Source: Verrucomicrobiales bacterium (GTDB lineage: Bacteria; Verrucomicrobiota; Verrucomicrobiae; Limisphaerales; UBA1100). Taken from it: 64,000 nt of DNA. The stretch covers positions 3,342 through 67,341 of the forward strand of contig PBLV01000056.1 in the NCBI GenBank assembly GCA_002721895.1, in the 5' to 3' direction. The notes beneath the pieces are model-generated. The model did not search any database. It saw only the letters and a list, made by a program, of their open reading frames with translations, and was not told the origin of the DNA. Positions 25,986 through 35,002 of this stretch are shown here, in pieces (position 1 is the stretch's first letter; every line of letters starts with the position of its first letter). A program made the position numbers and the translations under genes.

Positions 25986-26408
25986 TTAGCCGCACCCGCA
26001 GTCGCCGAATCCATCGCTGCAGAAATCGAAATCGTCCTGACTCGGTGTTCGGCCAATCTCGAACATTTTTGCCAGATACTGGTGTATCCGGTTTTGGATA
26101 TCCTGAACCTCCTCCTGTGCCTCCAGAAAATCCGTGGCCACCTTTTGGCTCATGAAACTTTCGCGTAGTTTTTCAAATTGATCATACTCTTCCTGCTTGA
26201 TCTCCAGCCCGTACTGCTGTTTCTGTTCCAGCAGGGCACCCTGATCATTGAGTTGGCCGAAGTCATACTTCAGCTTTTCATCGTTCATGAACGCTTCGAT
26301 TTTGGCATAAAGCTCCTTGAATTCCTCCTGATTGGCGATGGCATCGCACAGGGCTTCAGTCTTTTCCTTGATGGGGCCGGCTTGAAGCACGCGGGTTTCG
26401 TTTTCCAT
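25986..26408 (-). CDS. YlbF/YmcA-family protein with Cys-rich tail
   Basis: 140 residues, mostly helical and strongly charged, matching the YlbF/YmcA family (AIANQEEFKELYAKIEAFMND, LEAQEEVQDIQNRIHQYLA). In Bacillus these small helical proteins form a complex that affects RNase Y and development. Here the C-terminus ends in a Cys/Gly-rich tail (FCSDGFGDCGCG) with three cysteines that could ligate metal or an FeS cluster. Such a cluster has been reported for the Bacillus complex; the analogy here is inference. It follows frr by 15 bp, so it is probably the last gene of the pyrH-frr unit. Confidence 0.8.
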   Translation of the reverse strand: MENETRVLQAGPIKEKTEALCDAIANQEEFKELYAKIEAFMNDEKLKYDFGQLNDQGALLEQKQQYGLEIKQEEYDQFEKLRESFMSQKVATDFLEAQEEVQDIQNRIHQYLAKMFEIGRTPSQDDFDFCSDGFGDCGCG

Positions 26409-26423
26409 GGCAATTCTCCCGCT

Positions 26424-26984
26424 CTAAACGGTCATGATTTCCTTTTCCTTTTGCTCGACGTGCTCATCGATCTTCTTGATGTAGTCGTCGGTCAGCTTTT
26501 GCACATCCTTTTCACCCTTGCTCAGGTCATCTTCGGTGATGTCGCCGGATTTCTGCTCAGTCTTCAGGTGCTGCAAGGCGTCGCGGCGCACATGGCGCAC
26601 CGCTACTCGACCATCTTCAGCCATTTTCTTGACCACTTTGACCAGTTCCTGTCGGCGTTCCTCACTTAATTCGGGCATGGCCAAGCGGATGATCTTTCCA
26701 TCCACCTGAGGGGTCACTCCCAAGTTGGCCTTTTGCAGTGCCTTGTCGATAGGGGCCACCGTGCTGGCGTCCCAGGGCTGAACAACGAGCAACCGCGTTT
26801 CTGGCGTGGTGATGCCGCCGAGTTCTTTTAATCGCATTTGGCTGCCGTAAACCTCCACCATCAGGTTTTCCACGAGGGCAGGGGACGCCTTGCCTGTGCG
26901 GACGCCGCCAAATTCGTGGGTCACAACCTCCTCGGTCTTCTGCATTTTTTCCTCGGTCTCAAGCAGAATATCGTCAACTGGCAT
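26424..26984 (-). CDS. frr: Ribosome recycling factor
   Basis: This 186-residue ribosome recycling factor is full length for the family. It splits the post-termination ribosome together with EF-G. Diagnostic regions are FGGVRTGKASPALVENL near residue 25, GGITTPETRLLVVQPWD, IDKALQKANLGVTPQ, the IRLAMPELSEERRQELVK helix, and VRHVRRDALQHLKTEQK. It follows pyrH by 46 bp in the standard pyrH-frr order. Confidence 0.97.
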   Translation of the reverse strand: MPVDDILLETEEKMQKTEEVVTHEFGGVRTGKASPALVENLMVEVYGSQMRLKELGGITTPETRLLVVQPWDASTVAPIDKALQKANLGVTPQVDGKIIRLAMPELSEERRQELVKVVKKMAEDGRVAVRHVRRDALQHLKTEQKSGDITEDDLSKGEKDVQKLTDDYIKKIDEHVEQKEKEIMTV

Positions 26985-27030
26985 GCCGCAGTCTAGGCGG
27001 GCTGTGGGCCGCGCAAAAGCACAAACTTAA

Positions 27031-27795
<765 letters not shown>

Positions 27796-27805
27796 ATGAA
27801 TCACG

Positions 27806-27835
27806 AAAAAAAGGCCGGGAAGTTGTCCCGGCCTT
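27806..27835 (-). terminator. Intrinsic terminator after tsf
   Basis: A perfect 10-bp stem (27826-27835 with 27811-27820, AAGGCCGGGA type) with a 5-base loop is followed on the minus strand by a run of U (27812-27806). It lies 22 bp past the tsf stop and separates rpsB-tsf from pyrH-frr. Confidence 0.92.
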
Positions 27836-27856
27836 GCGAAAAGATTTTGGGTCCAC

Positions 27857-28696
27857 CTAGTCCTCGGCGGTCTCACCAACCTGAAAACGCAGGAAGCGCT
27901 TCACCGTGATTTCGTCGCCAACCTCCTTCGCGGTGTTGCCGATGTAATCCTTTAACGCTAGGTCGCCTTGCTTCACAAAAAGCTGATCCACGAGGCACTT
28001 TTCTTGGTAGTATTTTTCAAGCTTGCCCTTGATAATACCCTCGAGTGCCTGCGCCGGCTTGTCCTTGAATTGCTCAGCGGCAATTTCCTTTTCCTTTTCG
28101 ATCAGTGCGGGGTCGATTTCGTCGCGTGTGACCGTGATGGGGTCAGCGGCGGCGATCTGCAGGGTGATGTCCTTTGCCAATGTGCGGAAGGCATTATTCT
28201 CAACCGTGTCCTCTTGGCCCACGGCAATCTCCACCAACACGCCAATCTTGGAGCCGTGGTGAATGTACGCGGTTACGCAGCCGTTGCCATAGACGGTCAG
28301 TGTTTCGTGCCGAGCGATCTGGATGTTTTCGCCGATTTCCGCCACGGCCTCAGTACGTTTGGTTTCCAAATCCGCATTCGGATCAGCCAGCAGGTCCGCG
28401 GCAAGGCCGTTGCAGAAGTCCTGAAACTTGTCGTTCTTTGCGACAAAATCCGTCTCGCAGTTGACCTCCAGCAATACGCCAGTTTTGGCTCCCGCAGCAA
28501 TGGACTGGGCGATAACGCCTTCCTTGGTGGCCCGCCCCGCCTTCTTGGCGGCAGTGGCAATGCCTTTCTTGCGAAGTTCATCGATGGCGGCCTCAATATC
28601 GCCATCGGTTTCCACGAGAGCCTTGCGGCAGTTGCCCAGTCCCGCGCCAGTGCGCTGCCGGAGTTTGCTAATTAATGCTACTGTGATTTCAGCCAT
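27857..28696 (-). CDS. tsf: Elongation factor Ts
   Basis: This 279-residue EF-Ts is the GDP/GTP exchange factor of EF-Tu. The N-terminal UBA-type module is clear (ISKLRQRTGAGLGNCRKAL, DIEAAIDELRKKGIATAAKKAGR). It is followed by the EF-Tu-contacting CETDFVAKNDKFQDF motif and the two core subdomains, ending with VKRFLRFQVGE. It is 60 bp downstream of rpsB in the classical rpsB-tsf operon and is followed by a strong intrinsic terminator. Confidence 0.97.
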   Translation of the reverse strand: MAEITVALISKLRQRTGAGLGNCRKALVETDGDIEAAIDELRKKGIATAAKKAGRATKEGVIAQSIAAGAKTGVLLEVNCETDFVAKNDKFQDFCNGLAADLLADPNADLETKRTEAVAEIGENIQIARHETLTVYGNGCVTAYIHHGSKIGVLVEIAVGQEDTVENNAFRTLAKDITLQIAAADPITVTRDEIDPALIEKEKEIAAEQFKDKPAQALEGIIKGKLEKYYQEKCLVDQLFVKQGDLALKDYIGNTAKEVGDEITVKRFLRFQVGETAED

Positions 28697-28756
28697 ATAA
28701 AAACAGTGGTTCGGTTGGTTGGTTCTTGGTGTTCAAATGATTACCTTAAGGAAGCT

Positions 28757-29626
28757 TTAGGCTTCCACGGTGGCGGTTTCACCCGCGGGTTCCGATTCAG
28801 ACTCTGGGACTGCTTCTGCTGTGTGAGGAGCGTCCTCAGAAGCAGGTTCCGCTGTAGCCGGTTCATCAGACGTGGCAGCAGGTTCTACTGGCTCGGCCGT
28901 GGCTGCCGGTGCCGGCTCGATGGATTTGCCTTGGCGGGTCAAGTGCTCCGCGCGTGCCTGAGTGGTTGCCTGAGTGATGGTGTTCAGGATGATTTTGATG
29001 GAACGAATGGCGTCGTCATTGCCCGCAATGGGATAATCGACAAGATCCGGATCGCAATTGGTATCCACCAGTGCAACGATGGGGATACGGAGCTTGCGCG
29101 TCTCGGCCACGGCATTGTGCTCGCGCTTGAGGTCTACGATGAAAACGGCATCCGGTTTTTGGTGCATGTCACGCACGCCACCAAGGTTTTTTAGGAGCCG
29201 GTTCTTTGCGCGGCGCAGTCGGGCCTGTTCCTGTTTCACGTAGCCCGTGATGGAGCCGTCCTCCTCCATTTGCTCGATCTTCTTCAACTTGCCGAGTGAC
29301 TGCTTGACGGTGTTCAGGTTGGTCAATTGGCCGCCCAGCCAGCGGTCCGCCACGTAGGGCATGCCACAGGCCTCGGCGGTTTCACGTATGGCCTGCTGGG
29401 CTTGTTTCTTGGTGCCCACAAAGAGAACCGTGCCGCCATTGCGCAGGGTCTTGCCGAGAAACTCACAGGCGGCCTCCAACTGTTTGGCCGTTTTCTGGAG
29501 GTCTATAAGATGAATACCATTGCGCGCCTCAAAGATGTATTGCTTCATCTTGGGGTTCCAACGGCGTGTCTGGTGCCCAAAATGGACGCCTGCCTCGAAT
29601 AATTCCTTGATGCCTATTTCGCTCAT
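28757..29626 (-). CDS. rpsB: 30S ribosomal protein S2
   Basis: 289 residues from ATG 29624-29626, preceded by AGGAAAA. S2 hallmarks: LFEAGVHFGHQTRRWNPKM, IHLIDLQKTAKQLEAA, VLFVGTKKQAQQAI, RWLGGQLTNLNTV, and later PIVALVDTNCDPDLVDYPIAGNDDAIRSI. The last 50 or so residues form an acidic Ala/Pro/Glu-rich extension (from about 235) absent in E. coli S2 and probably disordered. The TTG five codons upstream is a less likely start. A structured leader precedes the gene. Confidence 0.96.
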   Translation of the reverse strand: MSEIGIKELFEAGVHFGHQTRRWNPKMKQYIFEARNGIHLIDLQKTAKQLEAACEFLGKTLRNGGTVLFVGTKKQAQQAIRETAEACGMPYVADRWLGGQLTNLNTVKQSLGKLKKIEQMEEDGSITGYVKQEQARLRRAKNRLLKNLGGVRDMHQKPDAVFIVDLKREHNAVAETRKLRIPIVALVDTNCDPDLVDYPIAGNDDAIRSIKIILNTITQATTQARAEHLTRQGKSIEPAPAATAEPVEPAATSDEPATAEPASEDAPHTAEAVPESESEPAGETATVEA

Positions 29627-29641
29627 TTTTCCTAGTTTCAA

Positions 29642-29769
29642 TCCTTGGTCGGGCCAAGGACATCCCGCGGAACACGGGATTCATGTTTGGTGTTAATGGG
29701 GCCGCCGCACCCACTCAGGTGCGGTTGGTTTAAGGCCGTTCCAATGACCGAGTGCCACTGGGCACGCGG
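29642..29769 (-). promoter_or_regulatory. Structured 5' leader of rpsB (candidate autoregulatory RNA)
   Basis: Between the candidate promoter and the start codon four hairpins follow each other on the minus strand: 29765-29752 (GTGCC/GGCAC, extended by CCG/CGG to 29769-29748), 29724-29705 (CCGCACC/GGTGCGG, 6-base loop), 29680-29662 (ATCCCG/CGGGAT) and 29660-29642 (TCCTTGG/CCAAGGA, 5-base loop). Ribosomal protein operons are often controlled by such leaders, but I recognise no known S2 motif here. Confidence 0.45.
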
Positions 29770-29782
29770 AAAAAGGGCTGGA

Positions 29783-29810
29783 AAAATAGCAGGGTTGCCT
29801 CTAAACGCAA
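29783..29810 (-). promoter_or_regulatory. Candidate promoter for rpsB-tsf
   Basis: On the minus strand TTGCGT (29810-29805) and TATTTT (29788-29783) are separated by 16 bases. Transcription would start near 29776, giving a leader of about 150 bases. The divergent MobA-like gene starts 10 bases beyond it. Confidence 0.42.
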
Positions 29811-29820
29811 TCCCTAATTT

Positions 29821-30357
29821 ATGCCGGCCAACTGCAAAAGTGGAACTGAAGCCTGCGTGCTCGCGGGCGGTATGGCCACGCGGATGGGGTGCGAGAAGGG
29901 TGGTTTGAATTTTCATGGGAAAACGCTTTTGGAGGTTGCGCGTGAAACGGTGGAGTCGGCTGGGTTCAAATGCCGGGTGGTTGAGCGCGATGTCGTCCCT
30001 CGATGTGGCCCGCTCGGGGGTATTATTACCGCCATGAGGGAAATGCAGGCAAGCCGGATTCTGTTTCTATCTTGTGATATGCCATTTGTAACTGCCGGTT
30101 TGTTGGCGAGGATGGACGGGGAACAGGCCGACCATGTGTTTGCGGACTCCGGGGGGCGCGTGGGGTTTCCCTTCGTCATATCGGTGGGCTTGGAGGGGGT
30201 GCGCGAAACCATTGAGGCGCAACATGCGACCGGTAATTTTTCAATCCAATCCCTTGCGGCCGCCCTGTCTGCTGCACGTCTGGCTGTGCCTAAGGAAATG
30301 CTTTTTAACATTAACACACCGGCGGATTTGGAGGCTGCCCTCAAAAGGCGCGCTTGA
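29821..30357 (+). CDS. MobA-like molybdenum cofactor nucleotidyltransferase
   Basis: 178 residues of the MobA/nucleotidyltransferase family, which transfers GMP (or CMP) to molybdopterin. The nucleotide-binding N-terminus is LAGGMATRMGCEKGGLNF (residues 14-31), with the conserved RMG and K26. GPLGGIITAM, the metal-binding LFLSCDMPFV and the C-terminal NINTPADLEAA are all diagnostic. It starts at ATG 29821, opposite rpsB. It implies molybdopterin enzymes in this organism and gives indirect support to the Mod-like transporter 10 kb away. It is somewhat shorter than E. coli MobA (194), with no sign of damage. Confidence 0.88.
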   Translation: MPANCKSGTEACVLAGGMATRMGCEKGGLNFHGKTLLEVARETVESAGFKCRVVERDVVPRCGPLGGIITAMREMQASRILFLSCDMPFVTAGLLARMDGEQADHVFADSGGRVGFPFVISVGLEGVRETIEAQHATGNFSIQSLAAALSAARLAVPKEMLFNINTPADLEAALKRRA

Positions 30358-30395
30358 TCTTGCCGAGGCCGACGTTACGCTCGGCTCCTGCCTTG

Positions 30396-32150
30396 ATGAA
30401 ACTCGTCAGCATAAAATATGTGTGCTTTGCCCTAATTTTTTGGGCAGTGATGGCACCGCCTTCCAAGGCCGCGCCTGCTCCGCAGGATTTATTGCCCCGA
30501 GATACCGTGGCAATGTTCACGGTTCCGGATGCAAAGGTGTTCGGCGGGGAGCTTGCCCGCAGTCTGCCCGCCCGGTTTTGGGGCGATCCGCACATGGCGG
30601 AATTTGCGAGGTCCGTGGAGCGGGGCATGCTTGAAATGTTTTTCAACCCGGGTGAAGGACGCAATCCGCTGGGGCTGTTTTCATTTGCTGAGGGGCAAGT
30701 TACACTGGGACTGGCGTTGCCGGCTGCTGGAGCCAAGGAGGCTTTTGCCGTGTTACTTTTGGATGGAGGGAAAAAAGCGGATGCATTGGCCGGTGAACTG
30801 GATGCATTGGTGGGGCAGGCCCGTGCTGACGGGATGAGTGTTGGGGAACGGATGATCCGTGATGTGAAATTCCATCATCTACGCCCAAAGAATCTTCCGG
30901 CTGTTCATGTAGGAATGTCCGGCACGCTGTTGATTGCGGGGAATGATCCTGATCGATTGGAAAAAATCCTTGTACGCCAAGCGGGAGGCAAATCGCCGGC
31001 GCTGAATTCACATCCTTCCTTCGCGAAGCGTTTCAAGGCGCAATTTGCCATGGCTCCGGCCTTTGGCTGGCTGGACACCTTGGCTTTGTTCAAGGAATTG
31101 CCGGTGGCAGGGGTTGTGGATGAAGGAGTTAACCCCGGAAATATGATGAAGGCTTCGGGCCTGAACGAGCTTCGTTCCATTTCATTCTCCATCAGCGGTA
31201 ACCTGCTTGAAGGTGAACTGTTTTTGGAGGTGCCGGAAAGTAGTCGCCGTGGATTATTCGCGATCATGACGCCCGATCAGGCCAATGTAGCGCCACCACC
31301 TTTTGCCCCTGAAAATCTAGCTTTATTTATGCGCGCGCGGATTGACATGGCAAGGGCTTGGAAGGCGTTTGAGGGCGTTTTGGTGGAATTATCCCCGGAT
31401 GCGGGCAAGGCGGTGGATTTCATCGAGAGAGCGGCTCAAGCGGCAGATCCGCAATTCAATTTGCGTGATGGATTCATCAAGTCGATGGGGAATGATATCA
31501 TTCTTCTTGAATGGCCCAGTCGTGCAAACGGTTTGGACAATCCGGATGCATGGCCAGCCATTGTGATGGTTGAATCCAAAAAACCGGCAGTGACCTTGAA
31601 GGGCATTCGGAATCTGGCGACTATCGTTTCGCCAAAAGGCCCGGAGCGGCGTGGTTTTCTGGGGCGTTCGATCTACACCTATAAGCTGGGTGATGGACTC
31701 GTGGAGCAGGAGGCGCCGGATGCGCCAAGCATTCATTTGACTACTGTGGCAAATTATATCGCTGCAGCAAAAAACCGGGACTTGTTGGAAACCTTTTTGC
31801 GCGGCCCGGATAATCTGGATTTACGCCCGTTAAGGGATCTCCCCGCATTGAAGGCTGCAGTTCAAAAAGTGGGGGGATTTGAGTCGGGGTTTCTCTATTA
31901 CAGCGATGATCGGGATTCGTTCCGTGAGTTGTTTCACGTGCTGCGATCAACCCCGAATCCGGCGGAGTTGCTTGGGCAATATCTGCCATTGCGGGCCGAT
32001 GGCAGGCCGCATGACTTGCACTGGATTGATTTCAAGAAACTGCCCGAGTTTGACCGGGTGAGCGGGTATTTCCCAGTCGTGGTGATTGGGATGATATCGG
32101 GCAAGGACGGCTTCTCGATCAAGGGATATTCCTCGGTGAACGCGGAATGA
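30396..32150 (+). CDS. Exported protein of unknown function (584 aa)
   Basis: Start chosen at ATG 30396, which opens a clear signal peptide (YVCFALIFWAVMAPPSKAA); the TTG at 30354 only overlaps the MobA stop. The mature part begins DLLPRDTVAMFTVPDAKVFGGEL, a pattern I associate with DUF3352-type exported proteins. It contains many short alternating hydrophobic strands (LLIAGNDPDRLEKIL; RSISFSISGNLLEGELFLEVPE) and no catalytic motif I can recognise. It ends 5 bp from the RND exporter gene, which runs the other way. Probably periplasmic; role unknown. Confidence 0.7.
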   Translation: MKLVSIKYVCFALIFWAVMAPPSKAAPAPQDLLPRDTVAMFTVPDAKVFGGELARSLPARFWGDPHMAEFARSVERGMLEMFFNPGEGRNPLGLFSFAEGQVTLGLALPAAGAKEAFAVLLLDGGKKADALAGELDALVGQARADGMSVGERMIRDVKFHHLRPKNLPAVHVGMSGTLLIAGNDPDRLEKILVRQAGGKSPALNSHPSFAKRFKAQFAMAPAFGWLDTLALFKELPVAGVVDEGVNPGNMMKASGLNELRSISFSISGNLLEGELFLEVPESSRRGLFAIMTPDQANVAPPPFAPENLALFMRARIDMARAWKAFEGVLVELSPDAGKAVDFIERAAQAADPQFNLRDGFIKSMGNDIILLEWPSRANGLDNPDAWPAIVMVESKKPAVTLKGIRNLATIVSPKGPERRGFLGRSIYTYKLGDGLVEQEAPDAPSIHLTTVANYIAAAKNRDLLETFLRGPDNLDLRPLRDLPALKAAVQKVGGFESGFLYYSDDRDSFRELFHVLRSTPNPAELLGQYLPLRADGRPHDLHWIDFKKLPEFDRVSGYFPVVVIGMISGKDGFSIKGYSSVNAE

Positions 32151-32155
32151 GCCGG

Positions 32156-34906
32156 TCATTTTCTCCAGCAAAGCGCCGCGGGAATTAGGATTAGAGCGGA
32201 GGTCAGTGCGGCCAGATAGCCGATGGCCGACAGCCAGCCAAAGGCGACCACCGGGGGAAAGGAGGCCATCGAAAAAATCCCCATGACGGCCATGAGAATC
32301 ACGGTGGTTGAGATGATGGGCGTGGCCTTGACCCGCAGGGTTCTTAAAACTGCTTCCCGTGTGTCTGCGCCGCGTTTTCGTTCCAGTTGCCAATGGGTGA
32401 TAAAATGAATGGTGTCATCGACCGCGACACCAAAGGCGATGGCGGCCACCATGATGGTGATGGAGTTCAAGGGCACATCAGCCAAGCCTTGCACGGCGAC
32501 AACGAGCCCGACGGGAATGATGTTGGCCATGAACGCCAGCAGTGCCAAGGGGGCGGAGCGCCACAACACCGCCAAGACGAGGGCTATTAGGATTGTAGTG
32601 AAGAGCGCGCTGTTTTTCTGGCTTTCGACAATTTGGCGGTCGGCCTTTTGAATGGCTTGGATTGGGCCCCGCATGGATACCTCCCAGTCTTCTGGCGCGA
32701 CCTGCCTGGCCTCGGTTTCAATGGCCTTGAGCATGGCGATATATTCACTGGATGGCAGGTCTTGTGTGCGGATGACAAACCAGCCTTTCTGCCGGGTCCG
32801 ATTGTAAAGGGAATCCAGCAAGGGGAGGTCGTTCCGGACTTCAGGCTGATCGAACTGGTCCAGCATGATGGAAGCACGGAGACTTGCGGGAGTGAGCGCT
32901 GCCAACCGGGGAAGATCTCGTTGTATGATTTCATCCGAAGCCCTGATGAGCCCACCCAATGAGTAGGTCATGGAAACGCCACTTTGTTTTGAGGCAAATC
33001 GATGCAGGTGATTGACGAGGCCAAAAAACTCCCTGCTGCGAACGCCGCCGTTTTTGCCGGTGTCGATCTCGAGCTTGGCAAAGTTGATCCCGCCGTAGGA
33101 TTGATCCAGCGACTCCAAGGATAGCCGTGTGTTGCTTTGGGGGTTGAGGAATTCAACGATGCGTATGTCGGTACGGATTTTCTGGAGGCCGGCAATGATT
33201 ACGACCAAGGTGATCACGGTCGCTGCGAGGATGGCGATCCGTTTGCCGGCCAATTTCATGGGCAGGGACTCGAGCCACTGGGTTGTGTTGTCGGTTTTTC
33301 GCTGTGGTAATGGGTGAAGACCTCCCAACAACTTCAGGAGTACAATGCCTGGGCCGAAGGTCAGGGCGAAAAGCAGCCCGATGCCAGCCGCACCCAATCG
33401 GCCAAATTCGGCAGTGGGGCGCACTTCGCTGAATGTGAGCGAGAAAAGTCCCACACAGGTTGTCAGGGCGGCATATGCGCTGGGTTGAAAAATCCGACCA
33501 AGCATTGCGCTGAGCGCGTTGTTGCCAGAGTGACCGGAGCGTAGGGCGGTTTGGAGAGCAGTGCCCACATGGATGAGCAGGGTCAGGTGAATTCCCGCGA
33601 GGAGAGGAAACAAGGGGGCGGTGAATGGGCTGACGTGGGAGCCCATCGACGGTGCAAGGCCGAGAGCAAGTGCAATGCCCGCCATCTGCAGGCCCATCAC
33701 GAATAGCACCAGCCGGAGGGAGCCCCGGAATGTGATCAGCAACACGATGAACACGATGCCAAACATAGCTGGGGCAAATCGTTTCAGATCCTGCTCAAGG
33801 TATTCCATGGTTTCGATTTCGCCATGTGAAAAGGACAGGACGCGAATGTCATATCCGGCATCACGAAATGGCTGGAGACGCTCGTTGATGTCCCGGCAGA
33901 AGGTAGCCTTGGCTACTCGGTTGGTGGGGCCTTTCCGGGCGAACGCAAAGATCATGGCATTGCGGCCTTGACCATCAACAATGAGGTTTCGGAAGAAGGG
34001 GAATTGGGTGGCCCATTCGCGAATGTTATTGATTTCGTCGGGAGATAGTTGCGCGATGGGCTTGGGGAAGATGGAGGTGAAAACAAACCGGAAGATGGGG
34101 CGGCCATAGGTTTTCTCAATTTGTTTTACTGCGGCAATTTCCATTTTGATCTTTTGCCGGATGTCGTCCATGGCAAGGGCAGTTGCGTTTGCCTCGCGAT
34201 TGAGCGCGGTCTTTGTCCATTGGGCCAGAGGAATGAAGGGTTTTATGTTGTATTCCTTAAATCGGCTCCATTCATTGGTGGCATGGTGGGCGAGGCTTAA
34301 CGCTGCTCCGGCAAGTTGAGCTTGCTTGGAAATGACACGGGCGCGGATCAGCGCTTTTTGCACCGCCGACAACTCGGGGGACTTGAACTGGTGGGTATCG
34401 CGGATCAGGGCGGGTCCGACGGTGGCCACGGCGTGGACGAGGCTGCCGAGGCTTGAGCGAGTTCCATTAAAATCACCGTGCCCAATCAAGGCCAAGTTAT
34501 TGGCTGAAATCCGGGACTGGAGGGTGAGGTTTAATAATGTTGGGTCGATTTTAAAGGAAGGATTGATTCTTGGGCCGACAAGGCTGAAATTGTGGACGAT
34601 ATTGCTGCTGGCCATCAGAGCGGTGGTGATCTTCTCGATTTCCGCGATTATTTTGGGCGAGAAAATATTTTCAGACCGGATGCTGACCAGCACCACTGCG
34701 GACTGTCCGCCGATGGTGTTGGTCAACTGGTTGTTGGCGTCCTTGAAACTGGATAAGCTGCGTTGGTCCCCGGCAAGGAGGTCGGTCATTTCCGAGCGTA
34801 CTTGAAATGAGGGAAGGGCGGAGAGAAAGGGGAGGGATGCCAAGGCCATGACCACGCCAAAGAGAATGAAAGGCGCGACCGGAGGGCCTTTGGAGGGCGA
34901 ATCCAC
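32156..34906 (-). CDS. RND/MMPL-family exporter
   Basis: 916 residues with the duplicated RND plan. A first helix (about 11-28, PFILFGVVMALASLPFL) precedes a large periplasmic loop. Next comes a cluster of helices (FGIVFIVLLITFRGSLRLVLFVMGLQMAGIALAL and onwards), then a short cytoplasmic link and helix (IAILAATVITLVVIIAGL). A second periplasmic loop leads to a last cluster with the typical NSITIMVAAIAFGVAVDDTIHFITHW motif, whose Asp pair is on the proton path. It resembles the hydrophobe/amphiphile or MmpL-like lipid exporters. GTG 34906 was taken as start because no closer ATG keeps the first helix. No membrane-fusion or outer-membrane partner lies nearby. Substrate unknown. Confidence 0.87.
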   Translation of the reverse strand: MDSPSKGPPVAPFILFGVVMALASLPFLSALPSFQVRSEMTDLLAGDQRSLSSFKDANNQLTNTIGGQSAVVLVSIRSENIFSPKIIAEIEKITTALMASSNIVHNFSLVGPRINPSFKIDPTLLNLTLQSRISANNLALIGHGDFNGTRSSLGSLVHAVATVGPALIRDTHQFKSPELSAVQKALIRARVISKQAQLAGAALSLAHHATNEWSRFKEYNIKPFIPLAQWTKTALNREANATALAMDDIRQKIKMEIAAVKQIEKTYGRPIFRFVFTSIFPKPIAQLSPDEINNIREWATQFPFFRNLIVDGQGRNAMIFAFARKGPTNRVAKATFCRDINERLQPFRDAGYDIRVLSFSHGEIETMEYLEQDLKRFAPAMFGIVFIVLLITFRGSLRLVLFVMGLQMAGIALALGLAPSMGSHVSPFTAPLFPLLAGIHLTLLIHVGTALQTALRSGHSGNNALSAMLGRIFQPSAYAALTTCVGLFSLTFSEVRPTAEFGRLGAAGIGLLFALTFGPGIVLLKLLGGLHPLPQRKTDNTTQWLESLPMKLAGKRIAILAATVITLVVIIAGLQKIRTDIRIVEFLNPQSNTRLSLESLDQSYGGINFAKLEIDTGKNGGVRSREFFGLVNHLHRFASKQSGVSMTYSLGGLIRASDEIIQRDLPRLAALTPASLRASIMLDQFDQPEVRNDLPLLDSLYNRTRQKGWFVIRTQDLPSSEYIAMLKAIETEARQVAPEDWEVSMRGPIQAIQKADRQIVESQKNSALFTTILIALVLAVLWRSAPLALLAFMANIIPVGLVVAVQGLADVPLNSITIMVAAIAFGVAVDDTIHFITHWQLERKRGADTREAVLRTLRVKATPIISTTVILMAVMGIFSMASFPPVVAFGWLSAIGYLAALTSALILIPAALCWRK

Positions 34907-35002
34907 GGGCTGCTTTTAGGCGGGTGTCAGCGCGATGGCAAACATGGAATGTTCGCGGAGCGCGGGCGTGACAAGGCCGGGGCCACAGCCTAGGCTGGGC
35001 AC

